Origin: Methylophilaceae bacterium
GTDB lineage: Bacteria; Pseudomonadota; Gammaproteobacteria; Burkholderiales; Methylophilaceae
DNA length: 64,000 bases
Reading direction: 5' to 3'
Assembly (NCBI GenBank): GCA_905339275.1
Contig: CAJPFK010000017.1
Coordinates: 27,104 to 91,103, forward strand
Shown: positions 20,040 to 29,032 of the stretch, one piece after another
How the letters are laid out: each line of letters begins with the position of its first letter
Numbering within the stretch: position 1 is the stretch's first letter
Notes under the pieces: model-generated
Database searches by the model: none
Seen by the model: the letters and a program-made list of their open reading frames with translations, nothing else
Told to the model about the DNA's origin: nothing
Made by a program: the position numbers and the translations under genes

Positions 20040-20675
20040 TTGAATACCATATTGATTGCCAACCCCAAGGGCGGCAGCGGCAAAACCACCATGTCGACCA
20101 ACCTGGCAGGCTATTTTGCCAGCCGCGGGCGTCATGTCGTACTGTCGGACATGGACAGGCAGCGCTCTGCCACAGCATGGCTTAACCGTCGCCCTGTATC
20201 GCTGCCGTTGATTCACGGTCTCGATGGGCGCGGCAAGCATGCCGATAGCCTGAGCGCGGAATGGAGTATCATCGACTCGCCCGCAGGCCTGCATGGAGAC
20301 AAACTCAGCGATGCCGTCAAACGTGCGGACTGGGTTGTCGTCCCCATACAGCCTTCCGCTTTCGACATAGGCGCCACCGAGGATTTTCTGGAAATTCTCC
20401 GCGCTGAAAAAGCCATACGCAAAGAGCGCACCTTTGTCGCCATGGTCGGCATTCGCGTTGACCCGCGCACGAAAACCGCCCTCAAACTGCAGGAGTTTCT
20501 TGATCAGGCCGGGTTCCCGGTCATGACCAATCTGCGCGATGGGCAAGTCTATATGCAGGCTGCCGAGCAAGGCATGAGCATATTTGATATGCGGCCATCG
20601 CTGGTTAAACGCGATGTGCAGCAATGGGCTCCGCTACTGCACTGGCTGATCAACGCCGACCGCAATGCCAAATGA
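20040..20675 (+). CDS. Orphan ParA/MinD-family ATPase
   Basis: This is a deviant-Walker ATPase of the ParA family (211 aa). The motif NPKGGSGKTTMSTNLAGYFA is at the N-terminus, DMDRQRSATAWL follows, and IDSPAGLHGDK is the Walker B-like part. I place the start at a TTG with GGAG 7 bases upstream. A longer frame from ATG 19953 would add 29 non-conserved residues. No parB follows, so it is probably a positioning ATPase with another cargo, not a chromosome or plasmid segregation pair. The next gene overlaps it by 11 bases, which points to coupling with the CYTH-CHAD protein. Confidence 0.85.
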   Translation: MNTILIANPKGGSGKTTMSTNLAGYFASRGRHVVLSDMDRQRSATAWLNRRPVSLPLIHGLDGRGKHADSLSAEWSIIDSPAGLHGDKLSDAVKRADWVVVPIQPSAFDIGATEDFLEILRAEKAIRKERTFVAMVGIRVDPRTKTALKLQEFLDQAGFPVMTNLRDGQVYMQAAEQGMSIFDMRPSLVKRDVQQWAPLLHWLINADRNAK

Positions 20676-22137
20676 AATAGAACTCAAGCTGCGCATCGCT
20701 CCGGAGGATGTGCTGCGGCTGCGGCGCCACCCCGCCATCAGGAGCCACCTGACAGGCAAGCCGATTACCCGCAGACTGGTCAGCACCTATTACGATACGC
20801 CCGACCTGCAGCTACTGAAAAAACAGATCAGCTTGCGCGTCAGGCGCATGTCGGGCAAGTGGTTCCAGGCAGTAAAGGGCGCCGGGCACTCCCTTGCCGG
20901 GCTGCACCAGCGCATGGAGTGGGAAGATATCATCGCCAGGGGCGCTCCCGATTTCACAAAAATCACCGCGCCCTCGCTCATACGGATTTTTGCCGACCAA
21001 ACGCTGAGAGATGCCTTGCAGCCCATTTTTCTCACCGATGTGCAGAGAACGGAATGGCAGTTGGCCTATGAGGATGGCACCGAGATCGAGGTGGCGCTCG
21101 ACCTTGGAAAGCTTGAGGCCGGGGACAGGTCAGAGCCGATCAGGGAAGTGGAACTGGAGCTAAAAAAGGGCGAAACCGGACGCTTGTTCGAACTTGCCGC
21201 GCTCTTACAGCAAAGCATTCCTCTGCATATTGAAAACATCAGCAAGGCCGAACGCGGCTATCGCTATTACTACACACATAATAAAAAGACGGCATCCCGG
21301 GCCAGACGAACCGATTTGCCGGCGCGATCGTCCCGCATGGCGGCATTCCAGGTAATTGGCCTGGAGTGCCTGCGCCAGATACAGGCCAACCAGGAACTGG
21401 TGATGGCCGGAGACATTGAAGCTACGCATCAGATGCATATCGCCGTGCGGCGCCTGAAAGTGGCGTTCAGGCTGTTCAAATTCAAGAACCGTGAAATCCG
21501 CCGGGAAATCGGCTGGCTGAATGCACTCATAGGCAGCACGCGCAATTGGGATGTCCTGGTCAGCGAAATACTGCCGGCATTGAATCAAAGCGGGCAATAC
21601 GATCAGTTGCAGCAATTGGCCAGCCGAAAACAGCATGCCAGTTACAGAAAACTGCAAAAAGCCATCGACAGCCAGCGATACCAGGCCATGCTGCTGCAAC
21701 TCGGCATCGTACTCACGAAAAAACCCGGAAAAGACGGGCATTCCATCAAGAAATTACTGCACCGCAACCTGCACGACATCTACGATAGCCTGCCGTGGGA
21801 CAAGAAAAGGCTGAGTGACCTGAGCGAAGAGGACTTGCATCAGACCCGGATCAAAATCAAACGCTTACGCTACAGCCAGGAGTTCTTCGCATTGCCGGAG
21901 CTCAAACTATTGTCGTCCAGGAGCATGATCAGCTTGCAGAAAACCATGGGCATACTGAATGATATTCATGTCGGAAAGCCGCTCCTGGAAGCCACAGCGA
22001 AGGGTTTGCCCATACCGCAAAGGCAGGCACTTGCCGAGGAAATTTCAGGCTGGGAAAACCGGCTGGTGCAGCGAACCAGACGCAAGATGCAATCCAGCTG
22101 GAAAAAACTGCGAGACCAAAAAACTCGGCATAACTGA
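20665..22137 (+). CDS. CYTH-CHAD domain protein
   Basis: This is a two-domain protein of 490 aa. The N-terminal CYTH domain (about 1-200) opens with EIELK, the ExExK signature of triphosphate tunnel enzymes, and is followed by the charged strands expected for a triphosphate tunnel. The C-terminal CHAD domain (about 215-485) has conserved histidines and arginines in helices (THQMHIAVRRLKVAFRLFK; LHQTRIKIKRLRYSQEFF). CHAD domains bind polyphosphate in studied cases, so a role in inorganic (poly)phosphate handling is likely. No signal peptide. Confidence 0.9.
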   Translation: MPNEIELKLRIAPEDVLRLRRHPAIRSHLTGKPITRRLVSTYYDTPDLQLLKKQISLRVRRMSGKWFQAVKGAGHSLAGLHQRMEWEDIIARGAPDFTKITAPSLIRIFADQTLRDALQPIFLTDVQRTEWQLAYEDGTEIEVALDLGKLEAGDRSEPIREVELELKKGETGRLFELAALLQQSIPLHIENISKAERGYRYYYTHNKKTASRARRTDLPARSSRMAAFQVIGLECLRQIQANQELVMAGDIEATHQMHIAVRRLKVAFRLFKFKNREIRREIGWLNALIGSTRNWDVLVSEILPALNQSGQYDQLQQLASRKQHASYRKLQKAIDSQRYQAMLLQLGIVLTKKPGKDGHSIKKLLHRNLHDIYDSLPWDKKRLSDLSEEDLHQTRIKIKRLRYSQEFFALPELKLLSSRSMISLQKTMGILNDIHVGKPLLEATAKGLPIPQRQALAEEISGWENRLVQRTRRKMQSSWKKLRDQKTRHN

Positions 22138-22195
22138 TGCCCTTGCCGGAAAAATCCTCTAAACTCCCGATCATTCAATGTCGTAGAGAACAGCC

Positions 22196-22570
22196 ATGAA
22201 TCTGGAAAAAGTAATCTTTGGATTTTTTATCGTGCTGGCCATGACGCTCAATTTCGGCTTTTTCATCGGCGATATCGATAATCCGGCACATCACCATGTC
22301 TACGAGCTCTATGCAGCCATCATCGTCAACCTGATTGCAACCGTCCTGAAATTCGGCGACCGTACGCAGATCGGCGCGGTTCATCTGGCAACCAGCCTTG
22401 TCGCCGACCTGCAACTGATCACGGCAGCCATCATCTTTGCAGCAGTCAGTGGCACACCGGGCGAGTTCACCATGATCAATCATGTGGTCTCCCTCTCGGG
22501 CGGCGCATTGCTGGCGAATATCATTTCAGTGATCCTGCTCATGGCTGAGACAATCAGCCTGCGTCGCTAA
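22196..22570 (+). CDS. DUF6394 small membrane protein
   Basis: This is a 124-aa protein with four hydrophobic segments (about 5-25, 38-55, 68-88 and 97-117). A conserved HHHVYELYAA segment lies between the first two. I recognise it as the DUF6394 type, which often sits next to a TrkA-like potassium channel, as here. Function is unknown; the position suggests an accessory part of the channel encoded 47 bases downstream. Confidence 0.7.
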   Translation: MNLEKVIFGFFIVLAMTLNFGFFIGDIDNPAHHHVYELYAAIIVNLIATVLKFGDRTQIGAVHLATSLVADLQLITAAIIFAAVSGTPGEFTMINHVVSLSGGALLANIISVILLMAETISLRR

Positions 22571-22617
22571 CCTTAATAATTGGCCTGAAAGCGGCCGGCA
22601 ACCGCTGAGACTCAGAC

Positions 22618-24333
22618 TTGAACAACATCATCTTCCTGATTCTGCGGCGCATGCGTGCGCCACTGATTGCCGTGATTGTCAGTTTTGGCATCGCGGTAGC
22701 GGGGATGACCTTGATGCCGGGGATGGAAATTGACGGCAAGACATCCCACCTGACCCTGTTTGAAGCGTTTTACATTATCAGCTACACCGCCACCACTATC
22801 GGTTTTGGCGAAGTTCCCCACCCGTTCAGCACACAGCAGCGCCTATGGATGACACTTTCCATCTATATGACCGTCATCCCCTGGTTTTATGCCATCGGGA
22901 AAATTATCTCGCTGTTCCAGGATCCCGGTCTGCGCCTGGCGGTTACCACTTCAAGATTTGCCAATGAAGTAGAGCGGCTTCACGAACCTTTCTACATTGT
23001 ATGCGGTTATGGCGAAACCGGCAGCTTGCTGGTCAGTGCGCTTGACCGCAAAAACATGCGCGTAGTTGTCATTGAAATCCTGCAGGATCGCGTCAACGAA
23101 CTCGAACTGGAAGACTACCAGTCCGATATCCCGGTGCTTTGTGCAGATGCCCAGTTGCCCGATGTCCTGATCAAGGCCGGAGTACGGCACCCGATGTGTG
23201 CCGGAGTAGCGGCCCTGACCGATGACGACCATGTCAACCTTGCCGTGGCCATTGCCGTCAAACTGATCCATCCTTCGCTGATGGTCCTGGGTCGCGCAGA
23301 GAATGCAGAAACCGCTGCCAACATGGCTTCTTTCGGCACAGACCATATCATCAACCCCTACACGCTGTTTGGCGAACACCTGGCAATGGAAGTCCATGCG
23401 CTGGGGACTTACCTGCTGCATGAATGGCTTACCGGCGTTCCGGGGCAAAGCTTGCCTTCGCCGGCCTGCCCGCCGATCGGCAAATGGGTGGTATGCGGAT
23501 ACGGCCGTTTCGGTAAATCCGTGGTCGAAAACCTGCAACGCGAACACATCACCATGACCATCGTCGAAGCCGACCCGGAACGGACCGGATGCGAGGACTG
23601 CATCATCGGTAGCGGGACAGAGGCAAAAACACTGGAAGAGGCGGGCATCAGGGATGCGCTTGGCATCGTCGCCGGGACCGACAACGATATCAACAACCTG
23701 TCCATTGTCATGACTGCGCGCGAGATGAACCCCGGGCTGTTCGTGGTTATCCGCAAGAACAGGCGCTACAACGAAGCCTTGTTTGAACACTTCAACGCTG
23801 ACATCACCATGCAGCCCAGTGACATCATCGCCCACGAATGCCTGGCGCACATGATTTCGCCGTTATTGGCGCAGTTTCTTTCCCTGGTTCGCACGCAGTC
23901 GAACGCATGGGCCAATCAACTGATCAGCCAGCTGGTCGAGATTGTCGGCGAAAACGTACCTGAGACCTGGGCAATCACGATCGACCACCACCATGCCCCG
24001 GCTGTCAACAACCTCCTGTCCTGGGGGCTGCATGTCTCACTGGATAACCTGACACGCGACCCGGGCAACAGGAAACTGAAACTCGATCTCGTGCCGCTAT
24101 TGCTGCTGCGAGGCAATCAAACCATCCTGCAACCTGAACCTTCCATGCTGGTCATGCATGGCGACCAGATTCTGCTGTGCGGTCGCCCAGGTGCAAAGGA
24201 GGCTTTGCCGCTGACCCTCAGCAATCACAAGGTGCTGAATTACATTATCGACGGCCAGGAAATTGCCGATGGTTTTATCTGGCGCTGGCTCAGCCTCAAG
24301 CTGAAGAAAAAGGTCAAACGCGAGACGGTATAA
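22618..24333 (+). CDS. Two-RCK potassium channel
   Basis: This is a ligand-gated ion channel of 571 aa. Two transmembrane helices (about 13-34 and 78-96) flank a pore loop with the selectivity filter TTIGFGE (residues 59-65). Two tandem RCK/TrkA-N domains follow, with Rossmann motifs VCGYGETGSLL and VCGYGRFGKSV. Gating by NAD(H) or another nucleotide is expected from the family. The start is a TTG (MNNIIFLILRRMRAPL), chosen because the conserved N-terminus begins there; the first in-frame ATG is 11 codons later and would trim the first helix. The glutamate after GFG replaces the usual aspartate of the GYGD filter. Confidence 0.88.
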   Translation: MNNIIFLILRRMRAPLIAVIVSFGIAVAGMTLMPGMEIDGKTSHLTLFEAFYIISYTATTIGFGEVPHPFSTQQRLWMTLSIYMTVIPWFYAIGKIISLFQDPGLRLAVTTSRFANEVERLHEPFYIVCGYGETGSLLVSALDRKNMRVVVIEILQDRVNELELEDYQSDIPVLCADAQLPDVLIKAGVRHPMCAGVAALTDDDHVNLAVAIAVKLIHPSLMVLGRAENAETAANMASFGTDHIINPYTLFGEHLAMEVHALGTYLLHEWLTGVPGQSLPSPACPPIGKWVVCGYGRFGKSVVENLQREHITMTIVEADPERTGCEDCIIGSGTEAKTLEEAGIRDALGIVAGTDNDINNLSIVMTAREMNPGLFVVIRKNRRYNEALFEHFNADITMQPSDIIAHECLAHMISPLLAQFLSLVRTQSNAWANQLISQLVEIVGENVPETWAITIDHHHAPAVNNLLSWGLHVSLDNLTRDPGNRKLKLDLVPLLLLRGNQTILQPEPSMLVMHGDQILLCGRPGAKEALPLTLSNHKVLNYIIDGQEIADGFIWRWLSLKLKKKVKRETV

Positions 24334-24363
24334 AAAAAGCCACTGGATCAGTGGCTTTTTTCT
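24334..24363. terminator. Bidirectional terminator between the convergent K+ channel and glycine-zipper genes
   Basis: The stem AAGCCACTG / CAGTGGCTT closes on a three-base loop. A-run and T-run flanks allow termination on both strands. It directly follows the channel stop codon and precedes the end of the minus-strand gene. Confidence 0.93.
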
Positions 24364-24378
24364 TACATGCCGTGCAGA

Positions 24379-25092
24379 TCAATAGTAACGACGGTCTCTC
24401 TGGTCGTGTTTATGTTGCTGCTTATAAGCCTTCTGGTTTCCCTTCTTCCAGTCCCGCGCCCTGTCATCCTTGTGGCTGTACTGGATATTGTAGGTAAAGG
24501 ACTGCGGGCGATAGCCGGCGACGGGGTAACCTGGAACGTAGGTTGGCACGTCATAGCTGTGCTTGTAGTACGTTATATTCGACACATGGCTATTCGCACT
24601 GACCGAAACCCGGACCGGAATAGTCCTGCCGGGATCATGGTCCATCATGGTCGTATAGTCGCGGCCGTTATAGCGGTAAGTGACCAGGTAGCCGCGATTC
24701 ACGGTTTGCCAGTTATCAACAGTCACACAACGCTCGACAGGCCTTGTGCCGTAAGTTGTCGCAGCCTGGCTGTTGCCGATACGATCACCGACGACGGCAC
24801 CGACACCGGCACCCACTGCAGCACCGGCAACGCGGCCATTGCCCTTGCCGATCTGGCTGCCCAGCAGGCCGCCGGCGACACCGCCGATAATGGCGCCTAC
24901 CGGGGAACGGGCATTGCTGCCATAGCTCTCGCGCACATATTCAGTATGGCAACTCTGGGTAGGATAATTGACGCGCTCGACTTGTGGCGTCACTGCGAGC
25001 ACACGGGCTTTATCAAAATATTCGTCATCAGCCATTGCCGGAAGAGAAACACCTGCTGCCATCAAGGCGGATACGATCAACGCTTTACGCAT
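24379..25092 (-). CDS. Exported glycine-zipper (17-kDa antigen-like) protein
   Basis: This 237-aa envelope protein begins with a Sec signal peptide ending ...SLPAMA-DD. A glycine-zipper two-helix region (AIIGGVAGGLLGSQIGKG, then AGAAVGAGVGAVVGDRIG) occupies about residues 67-107. The C-terminal half is basic and Tyr/His-rich, with repeated HKDDRARDWKKG-type runs. The family includes the rickettsial 17-kDa surface antigen and SlyB-like proteins, but no lipobox cysteine is seen at the cleavage site. The role is probably in outer-membrane structure or stress; the exact function is unknown. Confidence 0.8.
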   Translation of the reverse strand: MRKALIVSALMAAGVSLPAMADDEYFDKARVLAVTPQVERVNYPTQSCHTEYVRESYGSNARSPVGAIIGGVAGGLLGSQIGKGNGRVAGAAVGAGVGAVVGDRIGNSQAATTYGTRPVERCVTVDNWQTVNRGYLVTYRYNGRDYTTMMDHDPGRTIPVRVSVSANSHVSNITYYKHSYDVPTYVPGYPVAGYRPQSFTYNIQYSHKDDRARDWKKGNQKAYKQQHKHDQRDRRYY

Positions 25093-25332
25093 TTTTATTT
25101 CCTCTCTTTTCTGAGTATCCCTGCAAATCTCTGCAAGTGCTTACTTAACGCGGGGTCATCGGGAGTTGACGACGGCAATTTGTAATTAATTTGTAACTCA
25201 TGATTTTCATGAGCCATCTTTATTTTGCGTTGTGTGATAAGAGTTACTGAGCCGCCCTGCGCATGGGTCGATACTGCGTATCATGAGCACCGCTCCGGTG
25301 CCGGTCGAATACCTGAATTGAAGGAGACGGCT

Positions 25333-26394
25333 ATGAACATCATAAAAGTAGTAACGGCATCTGCCCTGGCGACGCTACTGGCAGGCATCGCGCTTGCCGG
25401 GGAATTCAGCGACCACTGCACCACCAGCCTCGCAAATGACCGCATGACCAAAACAAAATGCGAGATCAACACCATGGTCGATGGCAAGACCTATTGTTTC
25501 GGCAGCGAACAGGCCAGAACCGATTTCATGCAGGATCCTCGCGCAACCATCATGAAAGCAACGGCGTTCTATGCAAGGAATGCCGAACCCGAGCGTGAAA
25601 AACTCACGCAGGAACAAGCCATGTCCATCATCAGGAGCGGCAACTGCGACCTCTCGAACAAAGACTTGGGCTACCTCGATTTCAAGGGCATGGACCTCAC
25701 GCACTGCAAAATGGTCAATACCAGCTTCTTCGGCGCCTATCTGATCGGCGCCAATTTGAGCGGCACGGACATGAGAAGCAGCTACCTGAACCTTGCCCGC
25801 CTGGAGAACACCAACCTGAGCGGCGCCAACCTGACCGACGCTACCATCTTCCAGGCCATCTTCGACAAGACCAACTTCAGCGCTGCCAACCTTACCAACG
25901 CTCGCATGATAGGTACGCTGGGTAATGTCGACATGCGTGAAGCCATCATCGTCAATGGCAGATTCGGCCTGGATATCGGCAACCAGCCCATGGGCCAGAT
26001 GAAATTCGATTCCGTCGGCGGGAAATTCACCAACGCCAACTTCGAGGGTGCCGACCTGAATATTGGCAACTTCAGCTTCGGCGACCTGCGAGGCGCCAAT
26101 TTGCGCAACACCAATATGTACCGCGCCGACCTGAGCAAGGCAGACCTCACCGGCGCTGACCTGACAGGGGCTAATCTCACGGATGCCGACGTGGATGGCG
26201 CCACGTTTCAGGATGCGAAGGGCCTGGAAAGCGTGAAAGGCTTCGATACAGTGAAAGGAAAATGTAAAAACTGCACGGTTGCGAAACCTGCCAGCAAGAG
26301 CTCGACTGACGGCATCATGGTTGAGAAGGTCAGTATGGCGGCACGGCAGCAGGCCCTGGCCTGTGCTGCCAGAGTAGCGCCGGCGATGAATTAA
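25333..26394 (+). CDS. Exported pentapeptide-repeat protein
   Basis: This is a 353-aa protein with a signal peptide (MNIIKVVTASALATLLAGIALA). A small Cys-containing domain (about 20-115) carries YCFGSEQARTDFMQDP, reminiscent of YHS-type metal sites. A long pentapeptide-repeat region (A(D/N)LXX units such as GANLSGTDMRSSYLNLARLENTN, cited in part) folds as a right-handed beta-helix from about 125 to 325. The start has AAGGAGA 6-7 bases upstream; the frame upstream of it is open but without support. The 3' end overlaps the convergent Crp-family gene by 4 bases. Function unknown. Confidence 0.85.
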   Translation: MNIIKVVTASALATLLAGIALAGEFSDHCTTSLANDRMTKTKCEINTMVDGKTYCFGSEQARTDFMQDPRATIMKATAFYARNAEPEREKLTQEQAMSIIRSGNCDLSNKDLGYLDFKGMDLTHCKMVNTSFFGAYLIGANLSGTDMRSSYLNLARLENTNLSGANLTDATIFQAIFDKTNFSAANLTNARMIGTLGNVDMREAIIVNGRFGLDIGNQPMGQMKFDSVGGKFTNANFEGADLNIGNFSFGDLRGANLRNTNMYRADLSKADLTGADLTGANLTDADVDGATFQDAKGLESVKGFDTVKGKCKNCTVAKPASKSSTDGIMVEKVSMAARQQALACAARVAPAMN

Positions 26395-27053
26395 GCCAAT
26401 TTCTCCAGCGCGGCCCTATCGAGGATTTCGATATGGCCGCGCCCAAGGGCGACCCACCCTTGCTGCTCAAAACGTTTCAGTTGCCTGCTGACCACCTCGC
26501 GGGCAGTACCCAACTCGTCTGCAAGCTGTTGATGGGTGCGCGTGATTTGCGGACCGGGCACTTCCAGAAGCAGCTTGGCCAGCCGCGCATTGAGGCTGTG
26601 AAAGGCCACCTCATCGAGCAATACGATCAGGTCGCTGATAAGCGCACCATAGTTCTGCATGACAAATCGCCGGAACACGCTGGATTCGACCATCAACTCG
26701 TTGAATGCCACAGCAGGAACGATGACATCGCGAATCGGCTCCTCGACGATGGTCGAGGCAGGATAATCGCTGTTGCCCAGCAGGCAGGTAGTCGTCAGCA
26801 CACAGGTTTCGCCAGGACCGACACGGTAAAGCAGGATTTCGCGCCCGCTGCTGGAAATCTTGTAGACACGGGATTGTCCGGCCAGACGCAGCACGTAGGC
26901 ACCGCATGGCGTACCCTCACGATAACCAATCGTACCTACGGGCGCCTCGACGATGCGGGCATATTTGGCAAGCAACCCTTTGGATTCAGGCTCCAAATGA
27001 AGCAAATCAGGGAACATGCCGAGCCAGTCCAGTGTAATTTCAGTTTGCTGCAT
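26391..27053 (-). CDS. Crp/Fnr-family transcription regulator
   Basis: This is a 220-aa regulator with an N-terminal cyclic-nucleotide-binding-like beta-barrel (about 25-140). The C-terminal winged helix-turn-helix contains TRTHQQLADELGTAREVVSRQL, the typical HTH_Crp pattern. Cysteines occur at CGAYV and CVLTTTCLLGN but are not arranged like the N-terminal 4Fe-4S motif of FNR, so oxygen sensing by a cluster is not indicated. The effector is unknown. It is read towards the pentapeptide gene, overlapping it by 4 bases. Confidence 0.85.
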   Translation of the reverse strand: MQQTEITLDWLGMFPDLLHLEPESKGLLAKYARIVEAPVGTIGYREGTPCGAYVLRLAGQSRVYKISSSGREILLYRVGPGETCVLTTTCLLGNSDYPASTIVEEPIRDVIVPAVAFNELMVESSVFRRFVMQNYGALISDLIVLLDEVAFHSLNARLAKLLLEVPGPQITRTHQQLADELGTAREVVSRQLKRFEQQGWVALGRGHIEILDRAALEKLA

Positions 27054-27281
27054 GTCGCTTCCCCAGATTGTTAAGTTTTTTATTTTCCCGATTTGGCCAA
27101 CCGGACCCGGTTACTCCAGTCGTTTGTCATGTTTCAATGATGCCTGCCCGATACAAAAAAGGGAGCGCATCTCGTATTGCCTTGCCGCGTAAACCACCAT
27201 CCAGAAACGTCACCGCAAGGCTGCCGTTAACCCGCCTGGAGGAAGGCATCCGCCGTGTCTCGGCATGTTTCAACACTTGAT

Positions 27282-28742
27282 TTACCTTCCTGACAAAATC
27301 TCGCCAATGAGTTTGATGCCCAGGCCTACACCAAATCCGCTGATATCGCTGCCGACCGCGCCGAGCCCGCCCTTGCGGTTTGCTGAAGACAGGTCGACAT
27401 GCAGCCAGGGGACATCGCCCTCGATGAATTTGGCCAGGAAACGCGCAGCGAGGACATGGTCCGCCTCGGAATCCAGCGTACATTGCTTCACATCGGCAAT
27501 CGCACTGTCGATATCCTCGTCATAGTCTTCATCGAAGGGAAAGGCACAGACGCGCTCGCCCGATGCCGTACCCGCCGCCACTGCCTTGCATAGCAGCTCC
27601 GGACGATTGCCAAGTACGCCGCTGTAACGCGTGCCGACCGCACTGACCATGCTGCCGGTCAAGGTCGCAAAATCCACCATGAATTGCGGCTTGGCACGCG
27701 ATGCAAGTGTCAGGGTGTCCGCCAGCACCATGCGCCCCTCGGCATCGGTATGGACGATTTCAATCGTCGTGCCGTTTAATGAAGTCACGACATCGTTCTG
27801 TTTGTATGCTTTCGGGCCGATGTGGTTTTGTGCAATCGCCAGCCAGCAGTCGATTTTTACCGGCAGCCTGCTTTGCGTGGCCGCCAGTAATATACCGAGC
27901 GCAACCGCCGAGCCGTTCATGTCTTCATGCATGCCGTTCATGTAGCGTGCCGGTTTGAGGTTGTGGCCGCCGGTATCAAAGCAGATACCCTTGCCAACCA
28001 GTGCAATATGGCTTTTTGCCGATTTTGGGCTGTAGGTCAGATGCACAATCGCAGCATCCTGCGGTTCGGAACCCTGCCCGACCGCGACGAAAGCGCCCGC
28101 TCCCATCTTCTGCAGTTTTTTCATGTCGTATTCTTCAAGCTTCCAGCCCTGCTCTTTAGCCAGGCTGGCAATTTTTTCCCGATAGATGCCAGGCGTCAGC
28201 TCGTTGGGAGGCAGCATGGTCAGGGTTCTGGCCAAGGTATTGCCTGCCACCTGCGCCTCGATGGCGACGGCATTCTCCAATTCGCAGCCGAACAGGCTGA
28301 TCATTTTAAGCAGCCGGGGCTTTTCCTTTTGCGCTTTCCGGGTCGGCAACACCTGGGTATTAAGCAACGCCACATAACAGGCATCATGGGCGGCCTGCCG
28401 GCGGAACGTTTCGTCACCAAAGACCGCAATCGCCAGGTTTTCCGGTTTTTCATCGAGCAAAGGCTTGACTGCCTTGCGCAAGCCGGTATGGCGCTGGAAT
28501 GTGTTCTGCTTCGCATCCAGCACGACCCAGGTTGCCAGCGCACCGTTCGGCAGGTCTGCCGTCAGCGCAGTTTTGCCCAGATCGGCATATTTGCCGACGC
28601 CGCGCTTAAGCTTCGCTTCGAGTATCGATGCAAATGGCATATCCGCAGGTTTACGGCCGGGCAATACAAAAAGAATATGCGTTTTTTTCGCTAACGTTTT
28701 TTCATCAGCCAAGGCGGCGATTTGCTTGAGTTGTACGGACAT
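27282..28742 (-). CDS. M17-family leucyl aminopeptidase
   Basis: This is a cytosolic di-metal aminopeptidase (486 aa). The catalytic core has VGKGICFDTGGHNLKP (Lys and Asp ligands), HEDMNGSAVALG and VHTDAEGRMVLADTL; these correspond to the KGITFDSGG, DMGGA and NTDAEGRL signatures of PepA. The substitutions HE for YD and V for N in these motifs, and a divergent N-terminal domain, place it in a PepA side branch. It probably trims peptides. The 228 bases downstream (27054-27281) hold nothing I can identify. Confidence 0.85.
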   Translation of the reverse strand: MSVQLKQIAALADEKTLAKKTHILFVLPGRKPADMPFASILEAKLKRGVGKYADLGKTALTADLPNGALATWVVLDAKQNTFQRHTGLRKAVKPLLDEKPENLAIAVFGDETFRRQAAHDACYVALLNTQVLPTRKAQKEKPRLLKMISLFGCELENAVAIEAQVAGNTLARTLTMLPPNELTPGIYREKIASLAKEQGWKLEEYDMKKLQKMGAGAFVAVGQGSEPQDAAIVHLTYSPKSAKSHIALVGKGICFDTGGHNLKPARYMNGMHEDMNGSAVALGILLAATQSRLPVKIDCWLAIAQNHIGPKAYKQNDVVTSLNGTTIEIVHTDAEGRMVLADTLTLASRAKPQFMVDFATLTGSMVSAVGTRYSGVLGNRPELLCKAVAAGTASGERVCAFPFDEDYDEDIDSAIADVKQCTLDSEADHVLAARFLAKFIEGDVPWLHVDLSSANRKGGLGAVGSDISGFGVGLGIKLIGEILSGR

Positions 28743-28856
28743 ACGGTGCCTTTTAATTTTTACTTAGATTTGAGTAGCATAGCGCATGGCATTCAGGCTG
28801 AACGACAAGCGCCAAACTTGACCAATAGCGGCAAAAAAGCCAATATAGCGTCTTTC

Positions 28857-28886
28857 TGAATAGCGCTTATCTTGAATGGCGCTTAT
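28857..28886 (+). repeat. Tandem direct repeat in the aceE upstream region
   Basis: Two 14-base copies of TGAATRGCGCTTAT (13 of 14 identical) stand 16 bases apart, start to start. They lie about 150 bases before aceE, in the 290-base gap between pepA and aceE. The spacing puts them near one helical-turn-and-a-half apart, as in some activator or repressor sites. The rest of the gap shows AT-rich sequence but no clear promoter I can defend. Confidence 0.5.
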
Positions 28887-29032
28887 TTTTTAAGGTTACC
28901 ATAGACCCCATTTTTCAGAATGGCCCTGTACTGCGTCATTAAAAAACTAATGATTCAATATTTCTGGTTTGATGCAGTTTCTAACTGATTATACCCATCG
29001 CAACTTAAAAAAAGTTTCCTGGAGACCCCTAC

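Noticed and set aside
27068..27280. Open frame of 70 codons between the Crp-family gene and pepA
   Set aside because: No ribosome-binding site, no recognisable protein features, and it runs into the pepA end; probably chance.
28929..28946. TGGCCCTGTACTGC upstream of aceE as a sigma-54 site
   Set aside because: Spacing is nine, not ten, bases between GG and GC, and there are no upstream dyads.
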